A DNA stretch of 54,745 bases from Akkermansia sp. (GCA_017517385.1 JAFWZG010000038.1:1-54745), one strand, 5' to 3'; shown: positions 16,712 through 25,602, numbered from the stretch's first letter. Notes: generated by a model not told the origin, from the letters alone. Numbers and translations: made by a program.

Positions 16712-17322
16712 TGAAGTATCTCTTTAGTCTCATACTACCGCTGCTCTTCAGTAATTGTGTAAGTACAGTGAACCAGTACGCGGCCAGACGAGCGCTTGTC
16801 GTCGAGAAGGCTGCACTGGTACAACGCCCCTTGCAGACAATATGGCAAGTCGGGGATAAATATTATGCGCAAGGTAGCCTATGCCAAGCGCGAGGCGTGC
16901 AGAGAGGTGTGCCCATCAATAGCGTACTCTACCAGCAACCAACCCATACTTTTACCCCCACCAGCAATTCAGGTGAGCTCGTTTACGTGGAAGTCACAAG
17001 ACACGAAAGCGGAGACATCACTCAGGCTCCGGAACAACAATTATTCATCTCCGGCAGCTCTTACCTCACGGCCCTCCCGCCGGGAGCGCGGCGCATCACC
17101 CGCACTCAACTTCCCACCGCAGTAACAGAAACAGTCATCCCCCTTGAAGAGCCGACTACCGATGCCCACTGTTACTATGCTTACCCCTTGGCCGGACTTA
17201 CTGCAGTCGCCATTGACATACCGGCCACGGTTGTGATGACAACCGCCCTCATACCGGCAGCGGTTGTTTATGGCACCTACGCCAAACTTCACTCCATTTT
17301 CCGGCAGGAACAGAAAAACTGA
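16711..17322 (+). CDS. Hypothetical lipoprotein with C-terminal hydrophobic segment, 203 residues
   Basis: No family recognised. The signal peptide ends in lipobox FSNC (Cys16), so the protein should be lipid-anchored. The middle is beta-rich and contains two further cysteines. A hydrophobic stretch near residues 168-192 (DIPATVVMTTALIPAAVVYG) may be a transmembrane or membrane-associated helix. The start overlaps the previous stop by one base. It may work with the 148-residue secreted protein, which is inference from coupling alone. Confidence 0.7.
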   Translation: MKYLFSLILPLLFSNCVSTVNQYAARRALVVEKAALVQRPLQTIWQVGDKYYAQGSLCQARGVQRGVPINSVLYQQPTHTFTPTSNSGELVYVEVTRHESGDITQAPEQQLFISGSSYLTALPPGARRITRTQLPTAVTETVIPLEEPTTDAHCYYAYPLAGLTAVAIDIPATVVMTTALIPAAVVYGTYAKLHSIFRQEQKN

Positions 17323-17419
17323 GCAACCAACGCACAGAAGCTAGTTGTATAGCATTCGATGTTAGTTACAGCTAACCATTAAAAAGCATTAAATAATAAG
17401 GCAAGCTTACACTTTAGGC

Positions 17420-17448
17420 TTGAAATTTAGGCGGATTAGGTGTTTAAT
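17420..17448 (+). promoter_or_regulatory. Promoter of the nuoD-N operon
   Basis: -35 TTGAAA (17420-17425), 17-base spacer, -10 TTTAAT (17443-17448). The expected start near 17455 leaves a leader of about 39 bases to ATG 17494, or about six to the in-frame ATG 17461. The preceding 17323-17419 stretch is AT-rich with a weak GTTAG/CTAAC hairpin (around 17363-17378) and nothing else. Confidence 0.6.
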
Positions 17449-17493
17449 AACTGGGCACCAATGTGGCCTGAGGTGGCCATAAATCTCGAGATT

Positions 17494-18738
17494 ATGAACA
17501 CGACCAAATTTATACAAGTGCCTGATGCTTTGAGCGCTGCATCGGATTATCTAAAGAATGATGCCGAAGATAACGGCGAGCTGATGACACTGAATGTAGG
17601 CCCCTCCCACCCTGCAACGCACGGTGTGCTGCGACTGAAGCTGGTGATTGATGGTGAGGTGATTGTGTCCTGCGATCCTGTGATTGGCTACCTGCACCGC
17701 GGCATGGAAAAAATCGCGGAGAACTGCCACTACAACCAGTATGTGGCCTACACTGACCGTTTTGACTACTTGGCACCGATGAGCAACAACATCGCGTACG
17801 CCTGCGCCGTAGAAAAACTACTGGGCTGGGAACTGCCCGAGCGAGGTCAGGCCATCCGCGTACTCTGCAGCGAGCTCTCCCGAATCTCCTCCTGCTTCCT
17901 TGGCACAGGCGTGTATGCTATGGACACCGGCGCCATGACAGCCTTCCTGTATGCTTTCGAAGAGAAAGAAAAGGTGCATAACTTATACGAGCAGATTTGC
18001 GGTGCCCGCTTTACCTCGAGCTACACCCGCATCGGCGGCATGACTCGCGACCTGCCCAAGGGCATTGATAAGCCCATCCTTGAGTTCTGCGACAGTGCCC
18101 TGCGCACCGTGGACGAAATGGAGAAGCTTCTGCTCCACAACAAGATTTTCATTGACCGCCTCGTAGGCGTAGGCGTCATCAGCCGCGAGATGGCTCTCAA
18201 CTGCGGCATGACAGGTAACAACCTGCGCGCCAGTGGTGTACAGCGCGACCTGCGTAAGACCAATCCCTATCTGGGCTACGAGAAGTACGAGTTCGACGTA
18301 CCCGTGGCTTACGAGGGTGACTGCTACGCCCGCTTCCAGGTTCGCATGGAAGAAATCCGCCAGTCCGTTCGCATCATCCGTCAGGTGCTGGCCACCATGC
18401 CCGGCGGCCCCATCTGCGTGCAGCTGGACAAGGGCATCCTGCCGAACAAGAAGGACGCCATGCAGAGCATCGAGGAGCTTATCCGCCAGTTCATGGTAAG
18501 CACCGAGTGCGTGAACGCACCCGCCGGTCAGGTATACTTCGCCGCCGAAAACCCGAAAGGTGAGCTGGGCTTCTTTCTGGACTCCAAGGGGGGTGGCATT
18601 GCAAACCGCCTGAAGATGCGCAGCCCCTCCTACTGCACCCTTTCCATCCTGCCTGAGCTGCTGCCCGGCCACTTGGTCAGTGACGTGGGTGCCATTCTTG
18701 GCTCCTTCGACTTCGTACAGGGCGAATGTGACCGCTAA
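17494..18738 (+). CDS. nuoD: NADH-quinone oxidoreductase subunit D
   Basis: The 49-kDa quinone-module subunit of complex I, forming the quinone pocket with NuoB and NuoH. The 414-residue product has LNVGPSHPATHGVLRL (the HPATHG loop contributes quinone-site residues), GYLHRGMEKIAE, TGNNLRASG and the C-terminal VSDVGAILGSFDFVQGECDR, all standard. It is not fused to NuoC. I chose ATG 17494 (MNTTKF). ATG 17461 and 17440 are in frame but add non-conserved residues; 17461 would fit the near-leaderless promoter geometry of this genome. First gene of an eleven-gene operon; nuoA, B and C are not adjacent. Confidence 0.93.
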   Translation: MNTTKFIQVPDALSAASDYLKNDAEDNGELMTLNVGPSHPATHGVLRLKLVIDGEVIVSCDPVIGYLHRGMEKIAENCHYNQYVAYTDRFDYLAPMSNNIAYACAVEKLLGWELPERGQAIRVLCSELSRISSCFLGTGVYAMDTGAMTAFLYAFEEKEKVHNLYEQICGARFTSSYTRIGGMTRDLPKGIDKPILEFCDSALRTVDEMEKLLLHNKIFIDRLVGVGVISREMALNCGMTGNNLRASGVQRDLRKTNPYLGYEKYEFDVPVAYEGDCYARFQVRMEEIRQSVRIIRQVLATMPGGPICVQLDKGILPNKKDAMQSIEELIRQFMVSTECVNAPAGQVYFAAENPKGELGFFLDSKGGGIANRLKMRSPSYCTLSILPELLPGHLVSDVGAILGSFDFVQGECDR

Positions 18739-18765
18739 ACCTTTAAACAGATTAAAAGTTATACC

Positions 18766-19506
18766 ATGTCCGAAACACCGAACGCGATAGACGCCATCAC
18801 GGCCCCCATTTCCTCCCCCGGTGAAAAGTTCTTCCCCAAGTTTGAGGTAACGCCGGAGCTCGTGGCAAAAGCTCAGGAGCTCGTGGCCCTCTACCCCGAG
18901 GGTAAGGAACAGTCCGCCGTGCTGCCCATCATCCACCATGTGCAGGAAGAGTTTGGCTATGTAAGCCCCGAGGCCATGCCCTGGATTGCTGAAATGTGCA
19001 AGAGCACGCCCATACACGTGGCTGGCATCGTTACTTTCTACCCCGGCATTCACCGCAAGTGCCCGGGTAAGTTCCATTTCCGCGTATGCCGCACCATCGC
19101 CTGTGCCCTTGCCGGCGGCGAAGAGCTGCTGCCCTACATCTGCAGTAAGATGGGAGTGGAACCGAGCGAGATGACTGATGAGGAGCCCATGGTGGTCAGC
19201 CCGGATGGTCTCTGGAGCTTGGAAGCTGTCGAGTGCCTTGCTAACTGCGGCTATGGCCCGAATGTGATGGTGAACGACACGCTGTACTCTCAGGTCACTC
19301 GCGGTAAGATTGACGAAATCATGGCTGCATGCAAGAAGGAACTCGCTGCTGAGCGTAAGGAAGCTGCCGCCGCCAAGAAGGAGGCTGCTGCTGCCCGCCG
19401 CGAGGCCAAGGCTGCCGCTGCTGCCGAGGCTACCGAAACAACAGAGGACGAGTCCGCCACCAAAAAGGCAGCACCTAAGAAGAAAGCCACTCCCAAGAAG
19501 AAGTAA
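18766..19506 (+). CDS. nuoE: NADH-quinone oxidoreductase subunit E, with long basic tail
   Basis: The 24-kDa subunit of the NADH module, holding the [2Fe-2S] cluster N1a. Ligands are visible as CRTIAC and ECLANC. The fold is complete by about residue 185. After that a tail of roughly 60 residues, made almost only of Ala, Lys, Glu and Arg, ends in a PKKK-rich run. Such a tail is not part of the usual ~165-residue subunit. It could be a coiled coil plus polybasic end for docking, which is inference. Gaps to nuoD and nuoF are 27 and 15 bases, both without Shine-Dalgarno sequences. Confidence 0.93.
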   Translation: MSETPNAIDAITAPISSPGEKFFPKFEVTPELVAKAQELVALYPEGKEQSAVLPIIHHVQEEFGYVSPEAMPWIAEMCKSTPIHVAGIVTFYPGIHRKCPGKFHFRVCRTIACALAGGEELLPYICSKMGVEPSEMTDEEPMVVSPDGLWSLEAVECLANCGYGPNVMVNDTLYSQVTRGKIDEIMAACKKELAAERKEAAAAKKEAAAARREAKAAAAAEATETTEDESATKKAAPKKKATPKKK

Positions 19507-19521
19507 CCCCTTTAGCGTAAC

Positions 19522-20931
19522 ATGAGCGAAATCACTTACAAACCCGGCAAGGAACCGCACCCGCGGGAAACTCGCCGCATTTTCAAAAACATTGATCGCG
19601 AGGGGTATGATCCCTCCATCAAGTGCTTCATGAAGGATGGTGGCTACCAGACCCTCAAGAAGTGCCTCAAGATGGAACCTGCCGACATCACCAACGAGGT
19701 GAAGAAGAGCGGCCTGCGTGGCCGTGGCGGTGCAGGCTTCCCTACCGGCGTGAAGTGGACATTCATTCCCAAGGGCAACACCAAACCCGTCTACCTCGTA
19801 TGTAACTGTGACGAATCCGAGCCCGGCACCTTCAAGGATCGCTTCATTGTGCACCAAGATCCGCACCAGCTCATCGAGGGCATGATTATTGCCTGTTATG
19901 CAGTGCAGGCTCACTACGCCGTTATCTACATGCGTGAGGAGTTCCCCGAGGCAGCTAAGATTATGCAAAAGGCACTGGATGAAGCTGAGGCCAAAAATTT
20001 CCTCGGCAAGAACATTCAGGGCACTGGCTTTGACCTGAAGATTGTGCTGCACCGGGGTGCCGGTGCTTACATCTGCGGTGAGGAAACCGGCCTCATCAAC
20101 TCCATTGAAGGCGTGCGCCCCTATCCGCGCATTAAGCCCCCCTTCTTCCCTGCTGCCATCGGTCTGTATGGCTGCCCCACCATCGTGAACAACGTGGAGT
20201 CCCTCTGCCAGGTACGACAGGTCATGATGATGGGTGGCGAGGCCTACGCAGCGGAAGGCGCACAGCGCAGCCCCGGCACACGTATCATCGGTGTATCCGG
20301 TGACGTGAAGCGCCCGGGCGTATACGAAATCATCTCCGGCTCCATCACCTATGGTGAGCTACTGTATGATATCTGCGGTGGCCCCCGCATCGGCCGCAAG
20401 TTTAAGGCCATCATTCCCGGTGGTGCCTCAGCCAAGGTAATGCGCTGCGATGAGATTCTCAAGGACCGCAATCCGGATGGCACCGTACGCGAGATGACTA
20501 TCTTCGACGTACCGATGGATTTGGACAGCATTGCCAAGTTCGGCTCCATGAGTGGTTCCGGCGGTGTTATCGTGATGGATGACACCCGCAGCATGCCCAA
20601 GGTGCTGAACAACCTGAACCGATTCTTTGCTTGGGAATCCTGCGGTCAGTGCTCTCCCTGCCGTGAAGGTAACCCTTGGATGTACAAGCTCTCCACTCGC
20701 ATTTGCGAAGGTAAGGGCTCTCCCGAGGACGTAGACCTCCTGAAGTCCGTAGCAGATAACATCTGCGGCCGCACTGTTTGTGCCTTCGGCGAGGCCTGCT
20801 CTTGGCCCACTCAGGCATTCACCACCAAGTTCCGTGAGGAGTTCTTGGCGCTTACCAAGCCCATCAATGCCCTCAAGCCGCACTCTGCTGAAACTGCCGA
20901 GGCTCGCAAGTTCCTGACTCGTGAAGACTAA
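19522..20931 (+). CDS. nuoF: NADH-quinone oxidoreductase subunit F
   Basis: The 51-kDa subunit that oxidises NADH through FMN and passes electrons to the [4Fe-4S] cluster N3. In the 469-residue product: GLRGRGGAGFPTGVKW (NADH/FMN glycine-rich loop), CNCDESEPGTFKDR, CGEETGLINSIEG, and the N3 ligands SCGQCSPCREG plus Cys in GRTVCAFGEA. Length and order are normal. In operon between nuoE and nuoG. Confidence 0.96.
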   Translation: MSEITYKPGKEPHPRETRRIFKNIDREGYDPSIKCFMKDGGYQTLKKCLKMEPADITNEVKKSGLRGRGGAGFPTGVKWTFIPKGNTKPVYLVCNCDESEPGTFKDRFIVHQDPHQLIEGMIIACYAVQAHYAVIYMREEFPEAAKIMQKALDEAEAKNFLGKNIQGTGFDLKIVLHRGAGAYICGEETGLINSIEGVRPYPRIKPPFFPAAIGLYGCPTIVNNVESLCQVRQVMMMGGEAYAAEGAQRSPGTRIIGVSGDVKRPGVYEIISGSITYGELLYDICGGPRIGRKFKAIIPGGASAKVMRCDEILKDRNPDGTVREMTIFDVPMDLDSIAKFGSMSGSGGVIVMDDTRSMPKVLNNLNRFFAWESCGQCSPCREGNPWMYKLSTRICEGKGSPEDVDLLKSVADNICGRTVCAFGEACSWPTQAFTTKFREEFLALTKPINALKPHSAETAEARKFLTRED

Positions 20932-20947
20932 ATCCTTTTAAAAAAGA

Positions 20948-22678
20948 ATGAGCAATAATCCTACAATACTGCCGAAGGATGCCGCCGCTGCCGAGGGCAA
21001 GGTGAACGTCCAGATTAACGGTAAGTGGTACCGCTTCCCCAAGGGAACCCGCATCGCAGACGCCTGTAACTCCGTAGGCGCCCACGTGCCTTGCTTCTGC
21101 TACCACCCGAAACTCACCGTAGCCGGTTCCTGCCGTATGTGCCTTGTGGAGCAAGGTATGCCCCCCCGCTTGGCGCCCGGCGCCACTCCCACTTACGGAG
21201 AGGACGGTTACCAGCCCATCCAGTGGATGCCCCGTGCCATCATCGCTTGCGCTAACACAGTGGCCGAGAACATGGGTATCCGCACAGAAGGCAAGCTCAC
21301 CAGCGAGGCTCGCCGCGGCGTGCTCGAGTTCCTTCTTACTAACCACCCGCTGGACTGCCCCATCTGTGACCAGGCCGGCGAGTGCAAGCTTCAGGAGTAC
21401 ACCTCTGATTACGGCAGCGGTACTCACCGTTTCACCGAAGATAAAACCAAGAAGGGTAAGAATATCTCCATCGGGCCGCGAGTCAATCTGGACCAGGAGC
21501 GCTGCGTACTCTGCCGCCGCTGCGTACGCTTCATGAAGGAAATCGTGGGTGAAGAAGTGCTCGGCGTTGTAGGCCGTGGCACTCACAACGCCATCGCCTG
21601 CTATCCCGGCACCAGCCTTGACAGCAATTACTCCATGAACGTGGTGGACATCTGCCCCGTGGGCGCGATGACCAGTAAGGATTTCCGCTTCAAGATGCGC
21701 GTGTGGTTCCTGAAGAGCACCCCCACCATTGATGTGAACTGCGGTACCGGTACAAACATCAACATCTGGACCCGCGAGCAGCAGGTATACCGCATTACCC
21801 CGCGCCAGAATGATGAGGTGAACAGCTGCTGGATGCCTGACAGCCACCGACTGAATTACAAGTACATCAATGCTCCGGAGCGTCTCCTCACCCCCCTCGT
21901 GAAGACCGACCACGGTGCCCCGCAGCGCCCCAGCACATGGGACGCCACCCTGAACATGGTGGTGGAGCAGCTGCACTCCTGCGCACCTACGGAAACGGCT
22001 ATCATCTGCTCTGCCCGCATGACGAACGAAGAGCTCTACATGGTGCGCGCTCTCGCCCGCCAGCTCGGCGTTACCAAGATTGACATCGTTCCCCGCAAGG
22101 GCGAGAACGACGGCATGCTCGTGAGCGATGACCTCAACCCGAACACAAACGGCGCCAAGCTCATCCTCGGCAAGAACGGCAGCGGCCTGCCCGCTATTCG
22201 CCGCGGCATCAAGAATAACAGCATCCGTTTCCTCATCGCCCTCGGTGAAGACGTCACCAAAGAGGCCGGTATCGAAGCTGAAGACCTCGAGGCGCTCGAT
22301 TACATCCTGGCCATGAGCCACAGCGAGAATGCCACCACCAAAGCTGCAGACGTTGTGCTGCCCAGCGTGACCTTTGCTGAGAAGTACGGCACCATGATTA
22401 ACGTGGCCGGTCGCATTCAGCGCCTGAACAAGGCCATCGAGCCGCAGGGTGAAGCCCGCCCGGACTGGGATATCCTTCGCCAGCTCACTGAGCAGCTGGG
22501 CTGCGACTGCCCGCGCGTCATCGCCTGCCCCAGCCCCATGATTATTCTGGAAGAAATGGCCCAGGAGTTCGAGCCCATGAAGGGGCTTACCTGGGGTAAG
22601 ATCGGCAACGGTGGTATCGTCATCATGGATACCGGCGTCACTATCCCGCTCATCGAGCGCGAGAAAGCCAAGAAGTAA
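20948..22678 (+). CDS. nuoG: NADH-quinone oxidoreductase subunit G, short form
   Basis: The 75-kDa subunit carrying clusters N1b, N5 and N4. The 576-residue product shows PCFCYH with GSCRMC (N1b), NHPLDCPICDQAGEC (N5, with the His ligand), and CVLCRRC with DICPVGAM (N4). The following molybdopterin-like domain is kept but shortened, since relatives often exceed 680 residues. The CxxC-x3-C motif for the extra cluster N7 of E. coli and Thermus is absent. It therefore resembles the compact mitochondrial-type layout. In operon. Confidence 0.95.
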   Translation: MSNNPTILPKDAAAAEGKVNVQINGKWYRFPKGTRIADACNSVGAHVPCFCYHPKLTVAGSCRMCLVEQGMPPRLAPGATPTYGEDGYQPIQWMPRAIIACANTVAENMGIRTEGKLTSEARRGVLEFLLTNHPLDCPICDQAGECKLQEYTSDYGSGTHRFTEDKTKKGKNISIGPRVNLDQERCVLCRRCVRFMKEIVGEEVLGVVGRGTHNAIACYPGTSLDSNYSMNVVDICPVGAMTSKDFRFKMRVWFLKSTPTIDVNCGTGTNINIWTREQQVYRITPRQNDEVNSCWMPDSHRLNYKYINAPERLLTPLVKTDHGAPQRPSTWDATLNMVVEQLHSCAPTETAIICSARMTNEELYMVRALARQLGVTKIDIVPRKGENDGMLVSDDLNPNTNGAKLILGKNGSGLPAIRRGIKNNSIRFLIALGEDVTKEAGIEAEDLEALDYILAMSHSENATTKAADVVLPSVTFAEKYGTMINVAGRIQRLNKAIEPQGEARPDWDILRQLTEQLGCDCPRVIACPSPMIILEEMAQEFEPMKGLTWGKIGNGGIVIMDTGVTIPLIEREKAKK

Positions 22679-22703
22679 TTTAACACCTGCACATTAACAC
22701 ATC

Positions 22704-23975
22704 ATGTCCTTATTCGATACCATCTGGAACTGGTGCGTGGACCTGCTGCACAACGATATCTGGTTCTACCTGATTACGACCGTTGTGAAGCTGGTGCTCA
22801 TGTTTGCCGTGATTCTGGCATTCGTGGTGCTCTCCGTGTGGATTGAGCGTCGCGTAGCCGGCTGGATTCAGGACCGCCCCGGTCCCAACCGCGCCGGTAT
22901 TCCGTTGCAGCTTTTCCAGCGCTTCGGCAGCAAGGAGAAGCAGCCGCTCAAAGACCTGCTGCACTTCTTCGGTATTCCCGAGACCTGCTGGATTGCCAAG
23001 CTCTGCACTTGGCTGCGCTTGGATCGCGAAATCCCCACCTTCGGCCTCATGCAGCCCTGCTTGGACGGCGGCAAGCTCTTCCTGAAGCAGGAACTTACCC
23101 CCAGCTATGTGCGCAAGGTGTACTTCACCATCGCCCCCATGCTCGTGCTTGGCCCGCCCATGGTAGCAGCTGCTGTCATTCCTTTCGCCTCCAGCGTAAG
23201 CACCCAATTCGGTGAGATTAACATGGTGGTGGCTAACCTCGCCATCGGCCCGTTGTGGATCTTCGCCATCTCCGGTCTTTCCGTATACGGCCTCACGCTC
23301 GCCGGTTGGTCCTCCAACTCTAAGTACCCCTTCCTCGGTGGTCTGCGAGCCACGGCTCAGCTCATCTCCTACGAGGTAGCCATGGGGCTTTCCATCATTC
23401 CCCTCCTCATGGTTTTCAGCACACTGAATATGCAGGATATCGTTCAGTACCAGGCTGATAACGGCTGGACTCTTCTTCCCCTCTGGGGCGAAGGCCTCAG
23501 CTGGCAGCGCTGGGCTCTCATGGCTCCGCTCGCGCTGAGCTTCATCATCTTCGTAACCTGCGTCTTCGCTGAAGCCAATCGTACTCCCTTCGATATGGCT
23601 GAGTGTGAAACTGACCTTGTGGGCGGCTATCACTCCGAGTACTCCTCCATGAAGTTCGCCTCATTCTTCATGGGCGAATACGCAGCCATGGTCATTGGTT
23701 CCGCTCTGGTGGTTACCCTGTTCTTGGGTGGCTGGTCCATCGGTTTCGGTGCGGATGCTGCTCTGCACTCCGTGTGCAGCTGGCTGGCAGTTTTCTGCCA
23801 GTTCATCATGTTCCTCATTAAGCTGGTAGCCTTCATCTTCTTCTTCGTGTGGGTGCGCTGGACGCTGCCGCGCTTCCGCTGGGATCAGGTGATGAAACTG
23901 GGCTGGCTGGTATTCCTGGAGCTCGCCGTAGCTAATATCTTCCTGACGGCAGCTGTACTCTATTTTGTAAAGTAA
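22704..23975 (+). CDS. nuoH: NADH-quinone oxidoreductase subunit H, with loop insertion
   Basis: Membrane subunit linking the quinone cavity to the proton-pumping arm. The 423-residue product has IERRVAGWIQDRPGPNRAG after the first helix, and later the conserved acidic loop TPFDMAECETDLVGGYHSEY. Between RPGPNRAGI and FGLMQPCLDGGKLF lie about 46 residues (about 63-109) where most homologues have only a few. This explains the length against the usual 320-350. The insertion is amphipathic, rich in Phe, Leu, Lys and Trp, and sits on the cytoplasmic side by the quinone entrance. See findings. Confidence 0.95.
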   Translation: MSLFDTIWNWCVDLLHNDIWFYLITTVVKLVLMFAVILAFVVLSVWIERRVAGWIQDRPGPNRAGIPLQLFQRFGSKEKQPLKDLLHFFGIPETCWIAKLCTWLRLDREIPTFGLMQPCLDGGKLFLKQELTPSYVRKVYFTIAPMLVLGPPMVAAAVIPFASSVSTQFGEINMVVANLAIGPLWIFAISGLSVYGLTLAGWSSNSKYPFLGGLRATAQLISYEVAMGLSIIPLLMVFSTLNMQDIVQYQADNGWTLLPLWGEGLSWQRWALMAPLALSFIIFVTCVFAEANRTPFDMAECETDLVGGYHSEYSSMKFASFFMGEYAAMVIGSALVVTLFLGGWSIGFGADAALHSVCSWLAVFCQFIMFLIKLVAFIFFFVWVRWTLPRFRWDQVMKLGWLVFLELAVANIFLTAAVLYFVK

Positions 23976-23994
23976 CACCTGAGAATTTCACGCT

Positions 23995-24561
23995 ATGTCA
24001 TATACACCTGTAAAGCGACCCAAGTTCTCCCTCCTCGACAAGATTTACGTTGTGGAGTTGGTGAAGGGTCTGGCTATCACATTTAAGCACCTTGCCCTCT
24101 CCTTGCTGGGCAAGAGCCGCAACAAGAAAGACTTCAACGGCAAGGGTGTGGGCGCCTGTATGCCCTTCCCTGAACAGCGCTGGGACTCTCAGCTGCCGGA
24201 TTACTACCGCGGCGCACCCACTCTGGTGCGCGGTGAGGACGGCCGTGAACGCTGCGTGAGCTGCCAGCTCTGCGAGTTCATCTGCCCGGCACGTGCCATT
24301 AAGATTACTCCCGGAGCCGTCAGCCCTGACGCCTCCTGCCAGAAGCAGGAGAAAGCTCCTGCCGAGTTCGAGATTGACATGCTCCGCTGCATCTACTGCG
24401 GCATGTGTCAGGAAGTCTGCCCGGAACAGGCTATCTTCCTTTCCAAGGAGTACCTCATCACGGTAACTGACCGCAAGCAGGCTGTCCGTAACAAGGCAAC
24501 CCTTTACAAACTCGGCGGTACCCGCAAGGGCCTCGTCAACAAGTGGAACCAATTCAAATAA
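23995..24561 (+). CDS. nuoI: NADH-quinone oxidoreductase subunit I
   Basis: The 23-kDa ferredoxin-like subunit with two [4Fe-4S] clusters, N6a and N6b, passing electrons to NuoB. The 188-residue product shows CVSCQLCEFICPARAI and CIYCGMCQEVCPEQAI, each a CxxCxxCxxxCP set. The N-terminus (about residues 15-40) is an amphipathic membrane-contact helix. Normal length. It follows nuoH by 19 bases without a Shine-Dalgarno sequence. Confidence 0.96.
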   Translation: MSYTPVKRPKFSLLDKIYVVELVKGLAITFKHLALSLLGKSRNKKDFNGKGVGACMPFPEQRWDSQLPDYYRGAPTLVRGEDGRERCVSCQLCEFICPARAIKITPGAVSPDASCQKQEKAPAEFEIDMLRCIYCGMCQEVCPEQAIFLSKEYLITVTDRKQAVRNKATLYKLGGTRKGLVNKWNQFK

Positions 24562-24570
24562 CACACGACT

Positions 24571-25263
24571 ATGGATCCCGCAATTTCCTCCATTCTCTTT
24601 TACCTTTTTGCGGCAATGGCCCTCATCTGCGCTTGCGCAGTAGTCTTTGCCCGCAATCCCGTGACCTCCGCCATGAGCATGGCTCTGTGCTTTGCAGCCA
24701 CAGCAGCTCTGCTCTTCGGCATGGGTGCACAGTTCCTGGGTATCATCCAGATTATCGTATATGCCGGTGCTATTCTGGTACTCTTCCTCTTCGTTGTCAT
24801 GATGCTTGACATCCGCACGGAGGAAGAAGATAGCAGCTTCTCCGTGTTCCGCAGCCTCATCCGCATGGCTCCCGGTGCCCTCGTGGCCGGAGTCCTCAGC
24901 GCCATGATCTGCATCGCAGCCATTAAGCTGCCCGGTGCCGGTGACTGGCAGAACCCGCTCTGTCAGGTCTGCGACTCCATGGGTGAGCTCTGCATTGGCC
25001 AGCAGGAAGCGGCTGCTGCACCGCAGGGCCAGCTGCCTTACGGTGGCGCGCTGCCCCGCCTCAACCCCGAGGCCGCTGCCCGCGTGCTGAATCCAGCCAT
25101 CAGTGATTCTGAGGCCGCTGCTGCCACCAGCATTCCTGATGTGAAGCTGCTTGGCCAGCGCCTGTTCTCCCAGTATAACATCGCCTTCGTCATTCTCAGC
25201 TTTGCGCTGCTGGCAGGCACGGTGGGTGCCGTAGCCCTGAGCCGCAAAATCCGCAAAGACTAA
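24571..25263 (+). CDS. nuoJ: NADH-quinone oxidoreductase subunit J
   Basis: Membrane-arm subunit of complex I. The 230-residue product has four N-terminal membrane helices and the conserved VYAGAILVLFLFVVMMLDI in helix 3 (pi-bulge region). A final helix lies near residues 200-223. Between helices 4 and 5 lies a hydrophilic, Ala/Pro/Gln-rich loop of about 80 residues including two cysteines, making the protein longer than the usual 165-200. In operon, ten bases after nuoI. Confidence 0.93.
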   Translation: MDPAISSILFYLFAAMALICACAVVFARNPVTSAMSMALCFAATAALLFGMGAQFLGIIQIIVYAGAILVLFLFVVMMLDIRTEEEDSSFSVFRSLIRMAPGALVAGVLSAMICIAAIKLPGAGDWQNPLCQVCDSMGELCIGQQEAAAAPQGQLPYGGALPRLNPEAAARVLNPAISDSEAAAATSIPDVKLLGQRLFSQYNIAFVILSFALLAGTVGAVALSRKIRKD

Positions 25264-25278
25264 CCCCGGTACATAACC

Positions 25279-25602
25279 ATGGATATCCCCTTAGCTCATT
25301 ATCTCATACTCTCCGGCCTGCTCTTCTCGATAGGTCTGGCCGGCGTGCTGATTCGCAAGAACATCATCGTGGTCTTCATGTGCCTGGAGATGATGCTCAG
25401 TGCAGCAAACATCTCTCTGGTGGCCTTCTCTCGCGCTAACGGCGTGAACGGCGTACCGGTGTATGATGCACAGATTCTTGCCCTGTTTGTCGTAGCCATC
25501 GCGGCGGCGGAAGTCGCCATCGGTCTGGCTCTCATCGTTGCCATGTTCCGTGCCCGCCGCACCGTATCCAGCGAGGCGCTTAACACACTTAAGGAAGACT
25601 AA
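25279..25602 (+). CDS. nuoK: NADH-quinone oxidoreductase subunit K
   Basis: Small three-helix membrane subunit (107 residues) of the antiporter-like arm. The two conserved membrane glutamates are seen in CLEMMLSAANISLV and AAAEVAIGLALIV. Normal length, with a short C-terminal extension. In operon between nuoJ and nuoL. Confidence 0.95.
   Translation: MDIPLAHYLILSGLLFSIGLAGVLIRKNIIVVFMCLEMMLSAANISLVAFSRANGVNGVPVYDAQILALFVVAIAAAEVAIGLALIVAMFRARRTVSSEALNTLKED

Noticed and set aside
17983..20052. 689-codon open frame antisense to nuoD, nuoE and nuoF
   Set aside because: It is a shadow caused by the strong codon bias of the nuo genes. It has no domain, is His/Gly-rich without pattern, and the sense strand carries unmistakable NuoD/E/F motifs.
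20873..22321. 482-codon frame antisense to nuoG
   Set aside because: Same cause; sense-strand iron-sulphur motifs prove nuoG.
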